Of a stretch of DNA of 64,000 nt, positions 51,994 to 62,308 are shown piece after piece; position 1 is the stretch's first letter, and the number at the start of each line of letters is the position of its first letter. The notes below the pieces were generated by a model. That model made no database searches. It was not told where the DNA came from and saw nothing but the letters and a program-made list of their open reading frames with translations. The stretch lies in assembly GCF_900143095.1 (NCBI RefSeq), contig NZ_FRDA01000002.1, positions 1 through 64,000 of the forward strand. The letters run 5' to 3'. Made by a program: the position numbers and the translations under genes. The stretch comes from Pseudomonas asturiensis. GTDB taxonomy: Bacteria > Pseudomonadota > Gammaproteobacteria > Pseudomonadales > Pseudomonadaceae.

Positions 51994-53076
51994 ATGAATT
52001 CGTCCGTTGCCGTAAAACCATCCGACCTGTCGAACCCTTTGATTACCCTGCCACAGGGTATTGCTGTCTCGAAGCGCCTGCCCAGCGCGCTTGAACTCAA
52101 GAGCAGCCTGCCCCTCAGCAACGCCCTGACCGAACAGGTCAGCGCTCATCGTCGCGCTATCAGAGCCATTCTTGAAGGCGAAGACTCACGCCTGCTGGTC
52201 ATCGTCGGCCCCTGCTCCCTTCACGACCCACAATCGGCACTCGAATACGCTGAACGTCTGGCCAATCTGGCTGCCGAGGTCAGCGACCAGATGCTGCTGG
52301 TGATGCGTGCCTACGTCGAGAAGCCTCGCACGACCGTGGGCTGGAAAGGTCTGGCCTACGACCCTCGCCTGGATGGCAGTGATGACATGGCCGTAGGCCT
52401 CAAGCTGTCACGTGAGTTGATGCGCGAGATGCTGTACATGGGCCTGCCCGTGGCAACAGAGATTCTGCAGCCCATGGCAGCCGGCTACTTCGACGACTTG
52501 CTCAGTTGGGTAGCTATCGGCGCGCGGACCACCGAATCGCAGATCCATCGGGAAATGGCCAGTGGTTTGCCCATGGCGGTAGGTTTCAAAAACGGCACAG
52601 ACGGCGGCGTGGCGGTTGCCAGCGACGCTATCCGTTCGGCAGCCCACCCGCATCGTCATTTCGGCATGGACAGCCACGGCAACCCGGCCATCATCGAAAC
52701 CCGAGGCAACCCGGACACGCATATCGTGCTGCGCGGCGGGCATAGCGGGCCAAACTACGACAGCGCCAGCATTGCCAAAGTACAGGCGAGTCTCGCGAAA
52801 CAGCGGATCGCCGCGCGCATCATGGTCGACTGCAGCCATGCCAATAGCGGCAAAGATCCGCTGCGCCAGCCGCAGGTCTTCAATGACGTGCTGCAGCAAC
52901 GCCTGCAGGGCGACACATCGCTAATAGGCATGATGATCGAGAGCCATCTGTTCGATGGCTGCCAGCCCTTGAGCGGAACACTCGAATACGGCGTATCGGT
53001 CACCGATGGCTGCCTGGGCTGGACCGGCACCGAGCAACTGCTGCGCCACACAGTTGATCGGTTGCGCTACAGATAA
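51994..53076 (+). CDS. aroF: 3-deoxy-7-phosphoheptulonate (DAHP) synthase, 360 aa
   Basis: Type I alpha DAHP synthase, the first enzyme of the shikimate pathway (phosphoenolpyruvate plus erythrose 4-phosphate). Family blocks: LLVIVGPCSLHDPQSALEYA, RAYVEKPRTTVGWKG, ATEILQPMAAGYFDDLLSWV with IGARTTESQIHREMASGL, GFKNGTDGGV and IMVDCSHANSGKDP. Length agrees with AroF/AroG/AroH. AGGAAG precedes the ATG. The two leader peptides upstream suggest control by aromatic amino acid supply. Which amino acid inhibits the enzyme cannot be read with certainty. Confidence 0.94.
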   Translation: MNSSVAVKPSDLSNPLITLPQGIAVSKRLPSALELKSSLPLSNALTEQVSAHRRAIRAILEGEDSRLLVIVGPCSLHDPQSALEYAERLANLAAEVSDQMLLVMRAYVEKPRTTVGWKGLAYDPRLDGSDDMAVGLKLSRELMREMLYMGLPVATEILQPMAAGYFDDLLSWVAIGARTTESQIHREMASGLPMAVGFKNGTDGGVAVASDAIRSAAHPHRHFGMDSHGNPAIIETRGNPDTHIVLRGGHSGPNYDSASIAKVQASLAKQRIAARIMVDCSHANSGKDPLRQPQVFNDVLQQRLQGDTSLIGMMIESHLFDGCQPLSGTLEYGVSVTDGCLGWTGTEQLLRHTVDRLRYR

Positions 53077-53158
53077 CGTGATTCGAAGGAACTTTGTCAG
53101 GAAATGCTGAACTGATTCCGGTAGGCTGTTTCTTTTTTTTCACAGGAGATTTTTCCCC

Positions 53159-53440
53159 ATGGCTAAAGCCACTGCCCGCCACATCCTTGTTTCGAGCGAA
53201 GAAAAGTGCAACGAACTCAAGGCACAGATCGAAGGCGGCGCTGATTTCGCTGAAATCGCCAAAGCCAATTCGAGCTGCCCATCCAGCCGCCAGGGCGGTG
53301 ATCTGGGTTCGTTTGGTCCAGGCCAGATGGTCAAGGAATTCGACACTGTCGTATTCAGCGCCCCGGTCAACACCGTTCAGGGTCCGGTCAAGACTCAGTT
53401 CGGTTACCACCTGCTGGAAGTGACCAGCCGCCAGGACTGA
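53159..53440 (+). CDS. ppiC: Parvulin-type peptidyl-prolyl isomerase (PpiC-like), 93 aa
   Basis: A single parvulin domain with no signal peptide: KATARHILVSSEEKCNELKA, GGADFAEIAKANSSCPSSRQ, GGDLGSFGPGQMVKEFDTVV and FGYHLLEVTSR. Length and motifs match E. coli PpiC, a cytoplasmic prolyl isomerase. CAGGAG upstream of the ATG. Monocistronic, with a terminator after it. Confidence 0.95.
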   Translation: MAKATARHILVSSEEKCNELKAQIEGGADFAEIAKANSSCPSSRQGGDLGSFGPGQMVKEFDTVVFSAPVNTVQGPVKTQFGYHLLEVTSRQD

Positions 53441-53463
53441 TCCTGTCGCCCGCTGGCTACTCG

Positions 53464-53493
53464 ACGGCTCATCTTCGGATGGGCCGTTTTTGT
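53464..53493 (+). terminator. Intrinsic terminator after ppiC
   Basis: ACGGCTCATC-TTCG-GATGGGCCGT (one GU pair, UUCG tetraloop) followed by a T-run. Confidence 0.85.
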
Positions 53494-53642
53494 TTGTCGT
53501 ACACTCGCCGCACAACCTCGCGCCATGTTCCGTGCAGCGTCCAGCTGCTTGCCCGCTTGGCGAATCATGGATTTATCTGTAGAAGATACCGCTGCCTCCA
53601 ACACGATGCCGGGCGCTTCTACGGTCATTCAGGATTCGAGTA

Positions 53643-55505
53643 ATGCGTTTTGTTTTTTCTTCACTGATCACTGTAACGCTGGCCCTGGCCTCCTCGTCTC
53701 TGCTCGCTGCCGCGCAACACGCCCTCACTGTCTATGGGGAAACGCCACGCTACCCCGCCAACTTTCAGCACTTCGACTACGTGAACCCCGACGCGCCGAA
53801 AGGCGGCAGCATGCGTCGCTCGGCGCTGGAAATCGGTCAGTTTGATCACCTGATGCCTTTCACTGACAAAGGTATGGGCGTCTCGCAAATCAACGGCATG
53901 CTGTACTCGCCACTGGCCGTACGCTCGATGGACGAGCCGTACACCGTTTACGGGTTGGTGGCCGAGAAGATGGAACGCGGCGCGGACGGCCTGTCCCTGC
54001 GTTTCTACCTAAACCCCAAGGCGCGCTTTGCTGACGGGACGCCGATCACGGCCAATGATGTGAAATACACATACGAGCTGCTGATGACCCAAGGCAGCAT
54101 GCAGTACCGGACCCAGTTCGAAGCCGTCAAAGGTCTGGAAGTCGAGTCACCCACGCAGATCCGTTTCGACTTCAAACACACCGATAACCGCACGCTACCG
54201 CTGGATCTGGCCGCGCTGCCGGTGTTTCCCGAGCACTGGTGGAAAACTCGCGACTTTGCCAGCGGGGCCGGCTTCGAAGTGCCACCTGGCAGCGGCCCTT
54301 ACAAGATCGCCCACGTTGATCCCGGCCGCTCGATCACGTTCGAGCGTGACCCGACCTGGTGGGGCAAGGACCTGCCGGTCAGCCGCGGCCTGTACAACTT
54401 CGACACGTTCAGCATCGAATACTTCGGCGACATCGATGTCGCCCGCCAGGTGCTCAAGGGCGGCGCCTACGACTACAACCGGGAGTTCTCCGCGACTGGC
54501 TATTCAATCCGCTACGACAGCCCTGCACTGACGGATGGTCGACTGCAGAAAGCGCATCTGGCCAAGGGCGCCGTGCAAAGCTCGCAGGGGTTCGTATTCA
54601 ACCTGAGCCGACCGATGTTTAAGGACCGGCGCGTGCGTCAGGCCCTGTCACTGCTGTGGGATTTCGAATGGACCAACCGGCAAATGATGCGCAACATGTA
54701 CATTCGTCAGGACAGTTATTTTTCCAATTCCGAACTGGCCGCCACCGAGCTGCCAACGCCTGCAGAATTCAAGATCCTTGAACCGTTGCGCGGCCAGGTA
54801 CCCGGCCAAGTGTTCGATACGGTTTACAAAACGCCCAAGACCGACGGCACCGGTTTTATCCGTGACAAGCAACTGCAAGCGCTGGCGCTGATGAAAGAAG
54901 CTGGCTGGACACCTCAAGGCGATGAGTTGGTCAATGCCCAGGGCCAGCCGTTCAGCTTTACCTTCCTGAACGGCCAGTCGGGCTTTGAGCGCATGCTGCT
55001 GCCCTACAAACGCAATCTGGCGCAGATCGGCATTCATTTCGATATACGCCGGATCGACGCGGCGCAGTACCTGAACAGGGTCATGGCCCGCGATTACGAC
55101 ATGATCGTCACCGGCTACCCGGTTTCCACGTCGCCGGGCTCTGAGCTGTACAACAGCTTCGGCTCCAAAGTAGCGATGGATCCGGGCTCCAGCAACTACA
55201 TGGCCTTGCAGGATCCTGCGGTGGACACGCTCATCGCCGGACTGCTCAAGGCCGACAACAAACAGACGATGACTGACTACGCGCACTGCCTGGATCGGGT
55301 GCTGCAATGGAATTATTACTGGATCCCCAATTACTATCCGCCGGGTTCTTCCACGGTATGGTGGAACCGTTTCGGGATTCCGAAAATCCAGGCCAGCAAC
55401 AATGAGGCCATCGAGACGTGGTGGGAAATCAGCCCGACACCCCTGACCAATGAGCAGTTCTCAGCCAAACGTGGCGCCTCTGCCCTTGTCTCGGAGATGA
55501 AGTGA
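53643..55505 (+). CDS. yejA: YejA-like periplasmic oligopeptide/microcin C-binding protein, 620 aa
   Basis: A signal peptide of about 22 residues (LALASSSLLA) precedes a type II (SBP_bac_5) binding protein: HALTVYGETPRYPANFQHFD, GLSLRFYLNPKARFADGTPI, ANDVKYTYELLMTQ and YNREFSATGYSIRY. In E. coli YejA delivers peptides and microcin C to YejBEF. First gene of the yejABEF operon; it abuts yejB directly. The RBS is weak (GGATTCGAGTA). Confidence 0.9.
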   Translation: MRFVFSSLITVTLALASSSLLAAAQHALTVYGETPRYPANFQHFDYVNPDAPKGGSMRRSALEIGQFDHLMPFTDKGMGVSQINGMLYSPLAVRSMDEPYTVYGLVAEKMERGADGLSLRFYLNPKARFADGTPITANDVKYTYELLMTQGSMQYRTQFEAVKGLEVESPTQIRFDFKHTDNRTLPLDLAALPVFPEHWWKTRDFASGAGFEVPPGSGPYKIAHVDPGRSITFERDPTWWGKDLPVSRGLYNFDTFSIEYFGDIDVARQVLKGGAYDYNREFSATGYSIRYDSPALTDGRLQKAHLAKGAVQSSQGFVFNLSRPMFKDRRVRQALSLLWDFEWTNRQMMRNMYIRQDSYFSNSELAATELPTPAEFKILEPLRGQVPGQVFDTVYKTPKTDGTGFIRDKQLQALALMKEAGWTPQGDELVNAQGQPFSFTFLNGQSGFERMLLPYKRNLAQIGIHFDIRRIDAAQYLNRVMARDYDMIVTGYPVSTSPGSELYNSFGSKVAMDPGSSNYMALQDPAVDTLIAGLLKADNKQTMTDYAHCLDRVLQWNYYWIPNYYPPGSSTVWWNRFGIPKIQASNNEAIETWWEISPTPLTNEQFSAKRGASALVSEMK

Positions 55506-56570
55506 ATGCTGGGTTACATCCTGCGCCGATTGCTGCTGATCATCCCCACGCTGTTGTGCATTCTGCTGGTCAATTTCTTTATCGTGCAGGCCGCACCCGG
55601 CGGACCGGTGGAACAGGCCATTGCACGGTTGCAAGGCATTGGCGGCACCACGGCGGGCGCCAGCGCATCTGAGTCAGCCGGTGCGGGGCAATCCAGAGCG
55701 TCCCGAGGGCTGGACCCCAAGCTGATCAAGGAAATCGAACATCAGTATGGCTTCGACAAGCCATTGCATGAGCGTCTGTGGCTGATGCTCAAGAATTACG
55801 CGCAGCTGGACTTCGGCAACAGTTTCTTTCGCGGTGCAACCGTCACGGACCTGATTCTGCAAAAGATGCCAGTGTCCATATCTCTGGGGCTCTGGGCGAC
55901 GCTGCTGACCTATCTGGTGTCGATCCCGCTGGGCATTCGCAAGGCCGTCAAACATGGCAGCCAGTTCGATATCTGGAGCAGTACCGCGATCATCATCGGT
56001 TACGCCACACCCGCCTTTCTGTTCGCCATGCTGCTGGTGGTGGTGTTCTGCGGGGGCACTTCGCTTAACTGGTTTCCAGTGCGCGGTCTTGTGTCGGATA
56101 ACTTCGAGCAGCTGTCGACGCTGGGCAAAATTGCCGATTATTTCTGGCACCTGGTGCTGCCGGTATCGGCGCTGGTCATTGGCGGATTCGCCTCGCTGAC
56201 GTTGCTGACCAAGCATTCGTTTCTCAACGAAGTCACTCGTCAGTACGTGATCACCGCCCGAGCCAAGGGCATGAGCGAACGCCGCGTGCTTTACGGGCAC
56301 GTGTTTCGCAACGCCATGCTGCTGGTGGTGTCGGGTATTCCTCAAGCGTTCATCAGCGTGTTCTTTGCCGGATCGCTGCTGATCGAGGTGATTTTCTCGC
56401 TGGACGGCCTGGGGCGCATGAGTTACGAGGCCGCCGTTTCACGAGATTATCCAGTGGTGTTCGGCTCGCTGTTCATCTTTACTCTGTTCGGGCTGCTGAT
56501 CAAACTGGTGGGTGATATCTGCTACACCCTGGTCGATCCCCGAATCGATTTCAGCGCGAGGAATGCATGA
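55506..56570 (+). CDS. yejB: YejB-like ABC peptide permease, 354 aa
   Basis: DppB-type permease: [20 protein letters not shown] at the start, a long periplasmic insert with [20 protein letters not shown], and the coupling motif [20 protein letters not shown]. Its ATG follows the yejA stop immediately, and its stop overlaps the yejE start (ATGA). Confidence 0.93.
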   Translation: MLGYILRRLLLIIPTLLCILLVNFFIVQAAPGGPVEQAIARLQGIGGTTAGASASESAGAGQSRASRGLDPKLIKEIEHQYGFDKPLHERLWLMLKNYAQLDFGNSFFRGATVTDLILQKMPVSISLGLWATLLTYLVSIPLGIRKAVKHGSQFDIWSSTAIIIGYATPAFLFAMLLVVVFCGGTSLNWFPVRGLVSDNFEQLSTLGKIADYFWHLVLPVSALVIGGFASLTLLTKHSFLNEVTRQYVITARAKGMSERRVLYGHVFRNAMLLVVSGIPQAFISVFFAGSLLIEVIFSLDGLGRMSYEAAVSRDYPVVFGSLFIFTLFGLLIKLVGDICYTLVDPRIDFSARNA

Positions 56571-57592
56571 TGCACAGCCTTTCTCCGCTGGCACGTCGCC
56601 GCCTTGAACGCTTTCGCGCCAACCGCCGGGGCTGGTGGTCGCTGTGGCTTTTCTGCGCGCTCTTCGCCCTGACGCTGGGTGGCGAACTGATCGCCAATGA
56701 CAAGCCGTTGGTGGTCAGCTACAAGCATTCGCTCTACTTCCCGGTGTTCAAACGCTACACCGAACAGGCGTTCGGAGGCGAGCTGCCCTTCCAGCCGGAT
56801 TATCGCAGTGAGTATGTGCATGGCCTGATCACCAAAGGTGACGGCTGGATGCTCTTCCCGCCCATTCCGTTCAGCGACGACACTCCGAACTATGAGCTGA
56901 CCATCCCCGCACCCAGCCCGCCGTCTGCCACTAACTGGCTGGGCACCGATGACCAGGCGCGTGACGTGCTGGCCAGGGTCATTTTCGGGGCGCGGGTGTC
57001 GATCCTGTTTGCGCTGGCGCTGACCTTCATCAGCGCCTTGATTGGTATCACGGCGGGCGCGCTTCAAGGCTATTACGGTGGCTGGGTGGACCTGCTCGGC
57101 CAACGGCTGCTGGAGGTCTGGTCAGGTCTGCCGGTGCTTTACCTGCTGATTATCCTGTCGGGGTTCGTCGAACCTGATTTCTGGTGGCTGCTGGGCATCA
57201 TGGCGTTGTTTTCCTGGCTGGCGCTGGTCGACGTGGTGCGCGCCGAGTTCCTGCGCGGACGCAATCTGGAATACGTGAAAGCCGCGCGTGCACTCGGGCT
57301 GAGCGACCGAACCGTGATCGTTCGCCACATCCTGCCCAACGCCATGAACGCCACACTGAGCTACCTGCCGTTCATTCTTACCGGTGCCATCTCGACGCTG
57401 ACGGCGCTGGACTTTCTCGGTTTCGGCATGCCCGCCGGCAGTGCATCGCTGGGTGAGCTGATCGCCCAGGGCAAGCAAAACCTGCAAGCGCCATGGCTGG
57501 GTCTGACGGCGTTCTTCGCCCTGGCCCTGATCCTGACCCTGTTGGTGTTCATTGGCGAGGCGCTGCGCGATGCCTTCGACCCGAGGTCCTGA
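56567..57592 (+). CDS. yejE: YejE-like ABC peptide permease, 341 aa
   Basis: DppC-type permease with an N-terminal hydrophobic segment, a periplasmic domain, [20 protein letters not shown] and the coupling motif [20 protein letters not shown]. Partner of YejB. Starts within the yejB stop. Confidence 0.93.
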   Translation: MMHSLSPLARRRLERFRANRRGWWSLWLFCALFALTLGGELIANDKPLVVSYKHSLYFPVFKRYTEQAFGGELPFQPDYRSEYVHGLITKGDGWMLFPPIPFSDDTPNYELTIPAPSPPSATNWLGTDDQARDVLARVIFGARVSILFALALTFISALIGITAGALQGYYGGWVDLLGQRLLEVWSGLPVLYLLIILSGFVEPDFWWLLGIMALFSWLALVDVVRAEFLRGRNLEYVKAARALGLSDRTVIVRHILPNAMNATLSYLPFILTGAISTLTALDFLGFGMPAGSASLGELIAQGKQNLQAPWLGLTAFFALALILTLLVFIGEALRDAFDPRS

Positions 57593-57593
57593 A

Positions 57594-59177
57594 ATGACTG
57601 ACAACCTGATTGAAATCCGCAACCTGAGCATCGCGTTCAGCGGCCAGAAGGTGGTGAGCAATCTGAGCCTGGATGTCCGTCCGGGCGAGTGCCTGGCACT
57701 GGTCGGGGAATCCGGTTCGGGCAAGTCGGTCACCGCGCATTCGATCCTGCAGTTGCTGCCTGAAAGCGGCACTGTCACCACCGGCAGCATCACCTATCGC
57801 GGCCGGCAACTGGTCGGCGCGGATGACCGAACCCTGCGTGAACTGCGCGGCAACCGCATCGCAATGATCTTTCAGGAGCCCATGACCTCGCTGAACCCCT
57901 TGCACACCGTGGCCAAACAGATCGGTGAAACCCTGCTGCTGCACCGAGGCATGGGCGGTCGTGCAGCGCAGAGGCGCATCATCGAGCTGCTCGAACTGGT
58001 GGGCATTCAGCAGCCGCACAAACGCCTGAAGGCCTATCCCCATGAACTGTCCGGCGGCCAGCGACAACGGGTGATGATTGCCATGGCGCTGGCCTGCGAG
58101 CCGGAACTGCTCATCGCCGACGAGCCCACCACGGCACTGGACGTCACCGTGCAGCGCAAGATCCTGCTGCTGCTCAAGGAGCTGCAACAGCGTCTGGGCA
58201 TGTCGCTGCTGTTGATCAGCCATGACCTCAATCTGGTGCACAGCGTTGCGCAGCGCGTCTGCGTGATGCGCGCAGGCGAGGTCGTCGAGCAGGCCGACTG
58301 TCAGTCGCTCTTCAAGGCACCGCAACATCCTTACAGCCGCTTGCTGCTCGATGCCGAGCCTGCGGGAGAGCCCCTGCCGCGTGATGCCCGGGAAAAAGTG
58401 CTGGAAGTCGACCATTTGAAAGTCTGGTTCTCGCTGACGGGTGGCATCTTCAGGCGACACAAGGAATACCTCAAAGCGGTCGATGACATCAGCTTGAGTA
58501 TCGAGCGCGGAAAGACCCTGGGCATCGTTGGTGAATCGGGCTCCGGAAAGTCGACGCTGGGCCAGGCGATCCTGCGCCTGCTGGACTCACGCGGCAGCAT
58601 CCGTTTTCGTGGCCACGCGCTGGACGGTCTTAGCCAGAAGCAGATGCGGCCATGGCGCAAGGAAATGCAGGTGGTTTTTCAAGACCCCTACGGCAGCCTC
58701 AGCCCGCGGATGTCAGTGGCGCAAATCGTCGGCGAAGGCCTGGAGATGCACGGCGGGCTGAACCCGGTCCAGTGCGACGTCGAGGTCATACGCGCACTTG
58801 AAGAAGTGGGCATCGATCCACAGAGCCGTCATCGCTACCCGCACGAGTTTTCCGGTGGCCAGCGCCAACGCATTGCCATTGCCCGGGCGCTGGTGCTCAA
58901 ACCTGCGCTGATCCTGCTTGACGAGCCAACCTCGGCGCTGGACCGCACGGTTCAGAAACAGGTCGTGGCGCTGCTACGCGAACTTCAGGAGAAACACGGA
59001 CTGACCTATCTTTTCATCAGTCATGATCTGGCGGTGGTCAAGGCCTTGGCCCATGATGTAATCGTGGTCAAGGATGGCAAGGTCGTCGAGCAAGGGGCCA
59101 GTCACGCGGTGTTCGATTCGCCACAGCACCCCTACACACAGGAGCTGCTGGCGGCAGCGCATCCAGGTTTTATCTGA
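57594..59177 (+). CDS. yejF: YejF-like ABC ATPase with two domains, 527 aa
   Basis: Two fused nucleotide-binding domains of the DppD/DppF type. Domain 1: Walker [10 protein letters not shown], signature [22 protein letters not shown]. Domain 2 (from about residue 265): [31 protein letters not shown]. Start at ATG 57594 with GAGG upstream, 1 bp after the yejE stop. Energises YejB/YejE. Confidence 0.95.
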   Translation: MTDNLIEIRNLSIAFSGQKVVSNLSLDVRPGECLALVGESGSGKSVTAHSILQLLPESGTVTTGSITYRGRQLVGADDRTLRELRGNRIAMIFQEPMTSLNPLHTVAKQIGETLLLHRGMGGRAAQRRIIELLELVGIQQPHKRLKAYPHELSGGQRQRVMIAMALACEPELLIADEPTTALDVTVQRKILLLLKELQQRLGMSLLLISHDLNLVHSVAQRVCVMRAGEVVEQADCQSLFKAPQHPYSRLLLDAEPAGEPLPRDAREKVLEVDHLKVWFSLTGGIFRRHKEYLKAVDDISLSIERGKTLGIVGESGSGKSTLGQAILRLLDSRGSIRFRGHALDGLSQKQMRPWRKEMQVVFQDPYGSLSPRMSVAQIVGEGLEMHGGLNPVQCDVEVIRALEEVGIDPQSRHRYPHEFSGGQRQRIAIARALVLKPALILLDEPTSALDRTVQKQVVALLRELQEKHGLTYLFISHDLAVVKALAHDVIVVKDGKVVEQGASHAVFDSPQHPYTQELLAAAHPGFI

Positions 59178-59236
59178 TCGCGTAAAAACGCAGCAGTCTG
59201 TGCGGCCAGGCGTCCGCTCCCTGACGGAACATCCCC

Positions 59237-60652
59237 ATGAAAGACAACAATCTGAACGACCATCAGAGCATCCAGCGCCTTGCGATCCGTTCGTTGTTCG
59301 AGATCATCGAGCAGTCGAGCGAAGGCACAGTCATAGTCGACAAGGATGCGCGCATCGTCTGGATCAACAAGCGTTATGCGCGACGCTTCGGGCTGCAGGA
59401 CCCGACCCTGGCCATCGGCCAACCTTGCGAAAACGTGATCCCCGGCAGCCTGCTACGGCAAGTGGCAAGGGATGGACAACCGATTCTGCTGGACATGATG
59501 GACACCGCCAGGGACCCGCTGGTGGTCATGCGCCTGCCGATCCATGACGGTTCAGGTGTATTGATTGGCGCCATCGGCTTTGCGCTGTTCGATCAGTTGC
59601 AGACGCTCTCGCCGCTGCTCAGTCGCTACCTGAACATGCAGCAGGAACTGGCGAATACGCGCTCGCTGCTCAAGGCGCGTCAGGCCAAGTACAGCTTTGC
59701 GCACTTTATCGGTACCAGCGAGGCGTCGCTGGAAGTCAAACGCCGCGCCAGACGCAGCGCCAGCACTCAATCTCCCGTGCTGCTGCTCGGCGAAACCGGC
59801 ACCGGCAAGGAACTGCTCGCTCATGCCATCCACAATGCCTCGCCCCGCGCCAACAAGCCGTTCGTGAGCATCAACAGCGCAGCCATCCCGGAAACACTGC
59901 TGGAGGCAGAGTTCTTCGGCACCGCGCCGGGTGCGTTCACCGGCGCAGACCGTAAGGGCCGCCCCGGAAAACTGAAAATCGCCCAGGGCGGCACGCTGTT
60001 TCTGGACGAGATCGGTGACATGCCCATGGCCCTGCAAAGCAAGCTATTGCGTGCGCTGGAGGAGAAGGAATACGAACCTGTCGGCTCCAACGAAGTCCTT
60101 CAGAGCGATGTGCGTCTCATCGCTGCCACCTCGACCGATCTGGAAGCGGCGATCAAGCGTGGCGAGTTTCGCGCCGACCTCTATTACCGGTTGAACGTGC
60201 TGCCGATCAACGTGCCGCCGCTGCGTGAACGTCTGGAAGACTTGCCAGCACTCAGTGAAGCGATACTCGAAGAGCTACGCAGCCATCACGAGTTGGAACA
60301 CGAAGCCCTGGGCGTGCTGGCAAGGCATGCCTGGCCCGGCAATATCCGCGAGTTGCGCAACGTGCTGGAACGGGCGGCGCTGCTGAGCGATGAGGCGCTG
60401 CTGACGGCCAAAGACGTTCATGCCGCGATAGGCACGTCGACGCCCTTGACCTCACCTCTGCCCAGCGCGAGCAGCCCGATCCTGCAGCAGGAGACATTCA
60501 GCGAGGCGCGTCAACGTTTCGATCGGCATGTGATCGAGACCACGTTGCGTCAATGCGCGGGCAGCGTCGTGCAAGCGGCCCGGCAATTGGGGCTTGGACG
60601 TTCGACGCTCTACAAGAAGATGGCGATGCTGGGCATCGCCGAGTCTCAATAA
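59237..60652 (+). CDS. Sigma-54-dependent activator with PAS domain (HbcR-like), 471 aa
   Basis: A PAS domain (about 15-120), the AAA+ sigma-54 interaction domain (Walker A GETGTGKE at 185-192, GAFTGA at 232-237, DLYYRLNVLPI) and a C-terminal Fis-type HTH (ETLRQCAGSVVQAARQLGLGRST region). The following genes encode a GntP permease and 3-hydroxybutyrate dehydrogenase behind a sigma-54 promoter, the same order as the hydroxybutyrate locus of P. aeruginosa, so it is the likely activator of those genes. Confidence 0.92.
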   Translation: MKDNNLNDHQSIQRLAIRSLFEIIEQSSEGTVIVDKDARIVWINKRYARRFGLQDPTLAIGQPCENVIPGSLLRQVARDGQPILLDMMDTARDPLVVMRLPIHDGSGVLIGAIGFALFDQLQTLSPLLSRYLNMQQELANTRSLLKARQAKYSFAHFIGTSEASLEVKRRARRSASTQSPVLLLGETGTGKELLAHAIHNASPRANKPFVSINSAAIPETLLEAEFFGTAPGAFTGADRKGRPGKLKIAQGGTLFLDEIGDMPMALQSKLLRALEEKEYEPVGSNEVLQSDVRLIAATSTDLEAAIKRGEFRADLYYRLNVLPINVPPLRERLEDLPALSEAILEELRSHHELEHEALGVLARHAWPGNIRELRNVLERAALLSDEALLTAKDVHAAIGTSTPLTSPLPSASSPILQQETFSEARQRFDRHVIETTLRQCAGSVVQAARQLGLGRSTLYKKMAMLGIAESQ

Positions 60653-60663
60653 CGGGATATCAA

Positions 60664-60758
60664 GTCTCTTTTCAGAGACAACCCTGTAACCTCGTATTTT
60701 CAGGTCTCTTCATGCAGTTTTCGGCGCTGCAGCTGCCGCACGGAGAACCTGATGTCTC
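60664..60758. promoter_or_regulatory. Repeated GTCTC elements upstream of the hydroxybutyrate operon
   Basis: GTCTC-TTTTCA-GAGAC (inverted repeat, 60664-60679), then GTCTCTT at 60704 and GTCTCTC at 60754. They lie 75-170 bp upstream of the sigma-54 promoter and are candidate binding sites of the activator encoded just before. Confidence 0.55.
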
Positions 60759-60832
60759 TCTTTGTGGACAATAGCCTGCTTCGCCGTCCACCCGAATAAA
60801 AATTTACCTTTAATTTCAATGCGTTGAACACA

Positions 60833-60848
60833 TGGCACGAAACCCGCT
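60833..60848 (+). promoter_or_regulatory. Sigma-54 promoter of the GntP permease gene
   Basis: TGGCACG-AAAC-CCGCT; the -24 half is a perfect match, the -12 half keeps GC at the right spacing. About 58 bp before the start codon. Confidence 0.75.
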
Positions 60849-60906
60849 ATGTCGATCCCAGGGCACGCTGATGCCCCGTAAAAACAATAACAACAGGAGA
60901 CACCTG

Positions 60907-62298
60907 ATGAGCGTTCTCATTGCACTGGCAGCGCTGGCGCTGCTGATGTTGGCCGCCTACCGTGGCTACAGCGTTATTTTATTCGCGCCCATTGCTGCGT
61001 TGGGGGCCGTGCTGCTGACGGATCCCTCGGCGGTGGCTCCTGCCTTTACCGGCGTGTTTATGGACAAGATGGTCGGCTTCATCAAGCTGTATTTCCCCGT
61101 CTTTCTGCTGGGTGCGGTGTTCGGCAAACTGATCGAGCTTTCAGGGTTCTCGCGCTCCATCGTGGCGGCTGCCATCGGCGTACTCGGCACACGTCAGGCC
61201 ATGCTGGTGATCGTGCTGGTCTGCGCGCTGCTGACGTACGGCGGCGTATCGTTGTTCGTTGTGGTGTTCGCGGTCTATCCGTTCGCCGCCGAAATGTTCA
61301 GACAGAGCAACATTCCCAAACGTCTGATTCCGGCGACTATTGCCTTGGGCGCGTTCTCGTTCACCATGGATGCCCTGCCCGGCACGCCGCAGATCCAGAA
61401 CATCATCCCGACCACGTTCTTTAACACGACAGCGTGGGCGGCGCCCTGGCTGGGGCTCATCGGCACGGTATTCGTGTTCTGCGCCGGCATGCTCTATCTG
61501 CAGCGCCAGCGCAACAAGGCCCAGCGTGCCGGTGAAGGCTACGGCACCGAGCTGCGCAACGAACCGGAGACGGCTTCGGATCTGAAATTACCCAATCCCT
61601 GGCTGGCGCTCTCACCGCTGGTGGCCGTGGGCATCATGAACCTGCTGTTTACCTGGTGGATCCCACAGTGGTACGGCAAGACCCACACCCTTGCGCTACC
61701 GGGAATGGCAGCACCTGTACAGACTGAAGTGGCGAAGGTCACGGCTATCTGGGCTGTCGAGGCTGCACTGCTGGTCGGCATCCTGATGGTGCTGGTCTTC
61801 GGTTTCCGCGCCATCCAGTGCAAGCTGGCCGAGGGCACCAAGAGCGCCGTGAGTGGTGCGTTGCTGGCAGCCATGAACACTGCCTCCGAATACGGCTTCG
61901 GTGCGGTCATCGCGTCGTTGCCGGGCTTTCTGGTGCTCGCCAATGGCTTGAAGAGCATCCCCAATCCTCTGGTCAACGAGGCGATCACCGTGACACTGCT
62001 GGCCGGCATCACCGGCTCCGCTTCCGGCGGCATGAGTATCGCGCTGGCCGCCATGTCGCAGAACTTCATCGCCGCCGCCAACGCCGCAAACATTCCACTG
62101 GAGGTCCTGCACCGGGTCGCCGCCATGGCCAGCGGCGGCATGGACACGCTCCCGCACAACGGCGCGGTGATTACCCTGCTGGCCGTGACCGGGTTGACCC
62201 ACCGCGAAGCGTACAAGGACATCTTCGGCATCACGCTGATCAAGACGCTGGCGGTGTTCGTCGTGATCGCAACGTTCTATGCCACCGGCATCGTGTAA
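60907..62298 (+). CDS. GntP-family permease, probable 3-hydroxybutyrate transporter, 463 aa
   Basis: Twelve or so hydrophobic helices and GntP-family strings: FGKLIELSGFSRSIVAAAIG, FTMDALPGTPQIQNIIPTTF, ALLAAMNTASEYGFGAVIAS and ASGGMDTLPHNGAVITLLAV. The family includes gluconate and hydroxybutyrate carriers; the adjacent bdhA suggests 3-hydroxybutyrate. Start at ATG 60907, with CAGGAGA; upstream in-frame ATGs lie inside or next to the sigma-54 promoter and are rejected. Confidence 0.9.
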   Translation: MSVLIALAALALLMLAAYRGYSVILFAPIAALGAVLLTDPSAVAPAFTGVFMDKMVGFIKLYFPVFLLGAVFGKLIELSGFSRSIVAAAIGVLGTRQAMLVIVLVCALLTYGGVSLFVVVFAVYPFAAEMFRQSNIPKRLIPATIALGAFSFTMDALPGTPQIQNIIPTTFFNTTAWAAPWLGLIGTVFVFCAGMLYLQRQRNKAQRAGEGYGTELRNEPETASDLKLPNPWLALSPLVAVGIMNLLFTWWIPQWYGKTHTLALPGMAAPVQTEVAKVTAIWAVEAALLVGILMVLVFGFRAIQCKLAEGTKSAVSGALLAAMNTASEYGFGAVIASLPGFLVLANGLKSIPNPLVNEAITVTLLAGITGSASGGMSIALAAMSQNFIAAANAANIPLEVLHRVAAMASGGMDTLPHNGAVITLLAVTGLTHREAYKDIFGITLIKTLAVFVVIATFYATGIV

Positions 62299-62308
62299 GG
62301 AATTATTT

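Noticed and set aside
59237..60652. The PAS-sigma-54 activator as regulator of the GCTGTTG regulon
   Set aside because: Its own neighbourhood carries different repeats (GTCTC) and the hydroxybutyrate genes, and it lies more than 34 kb from the sulfur block.
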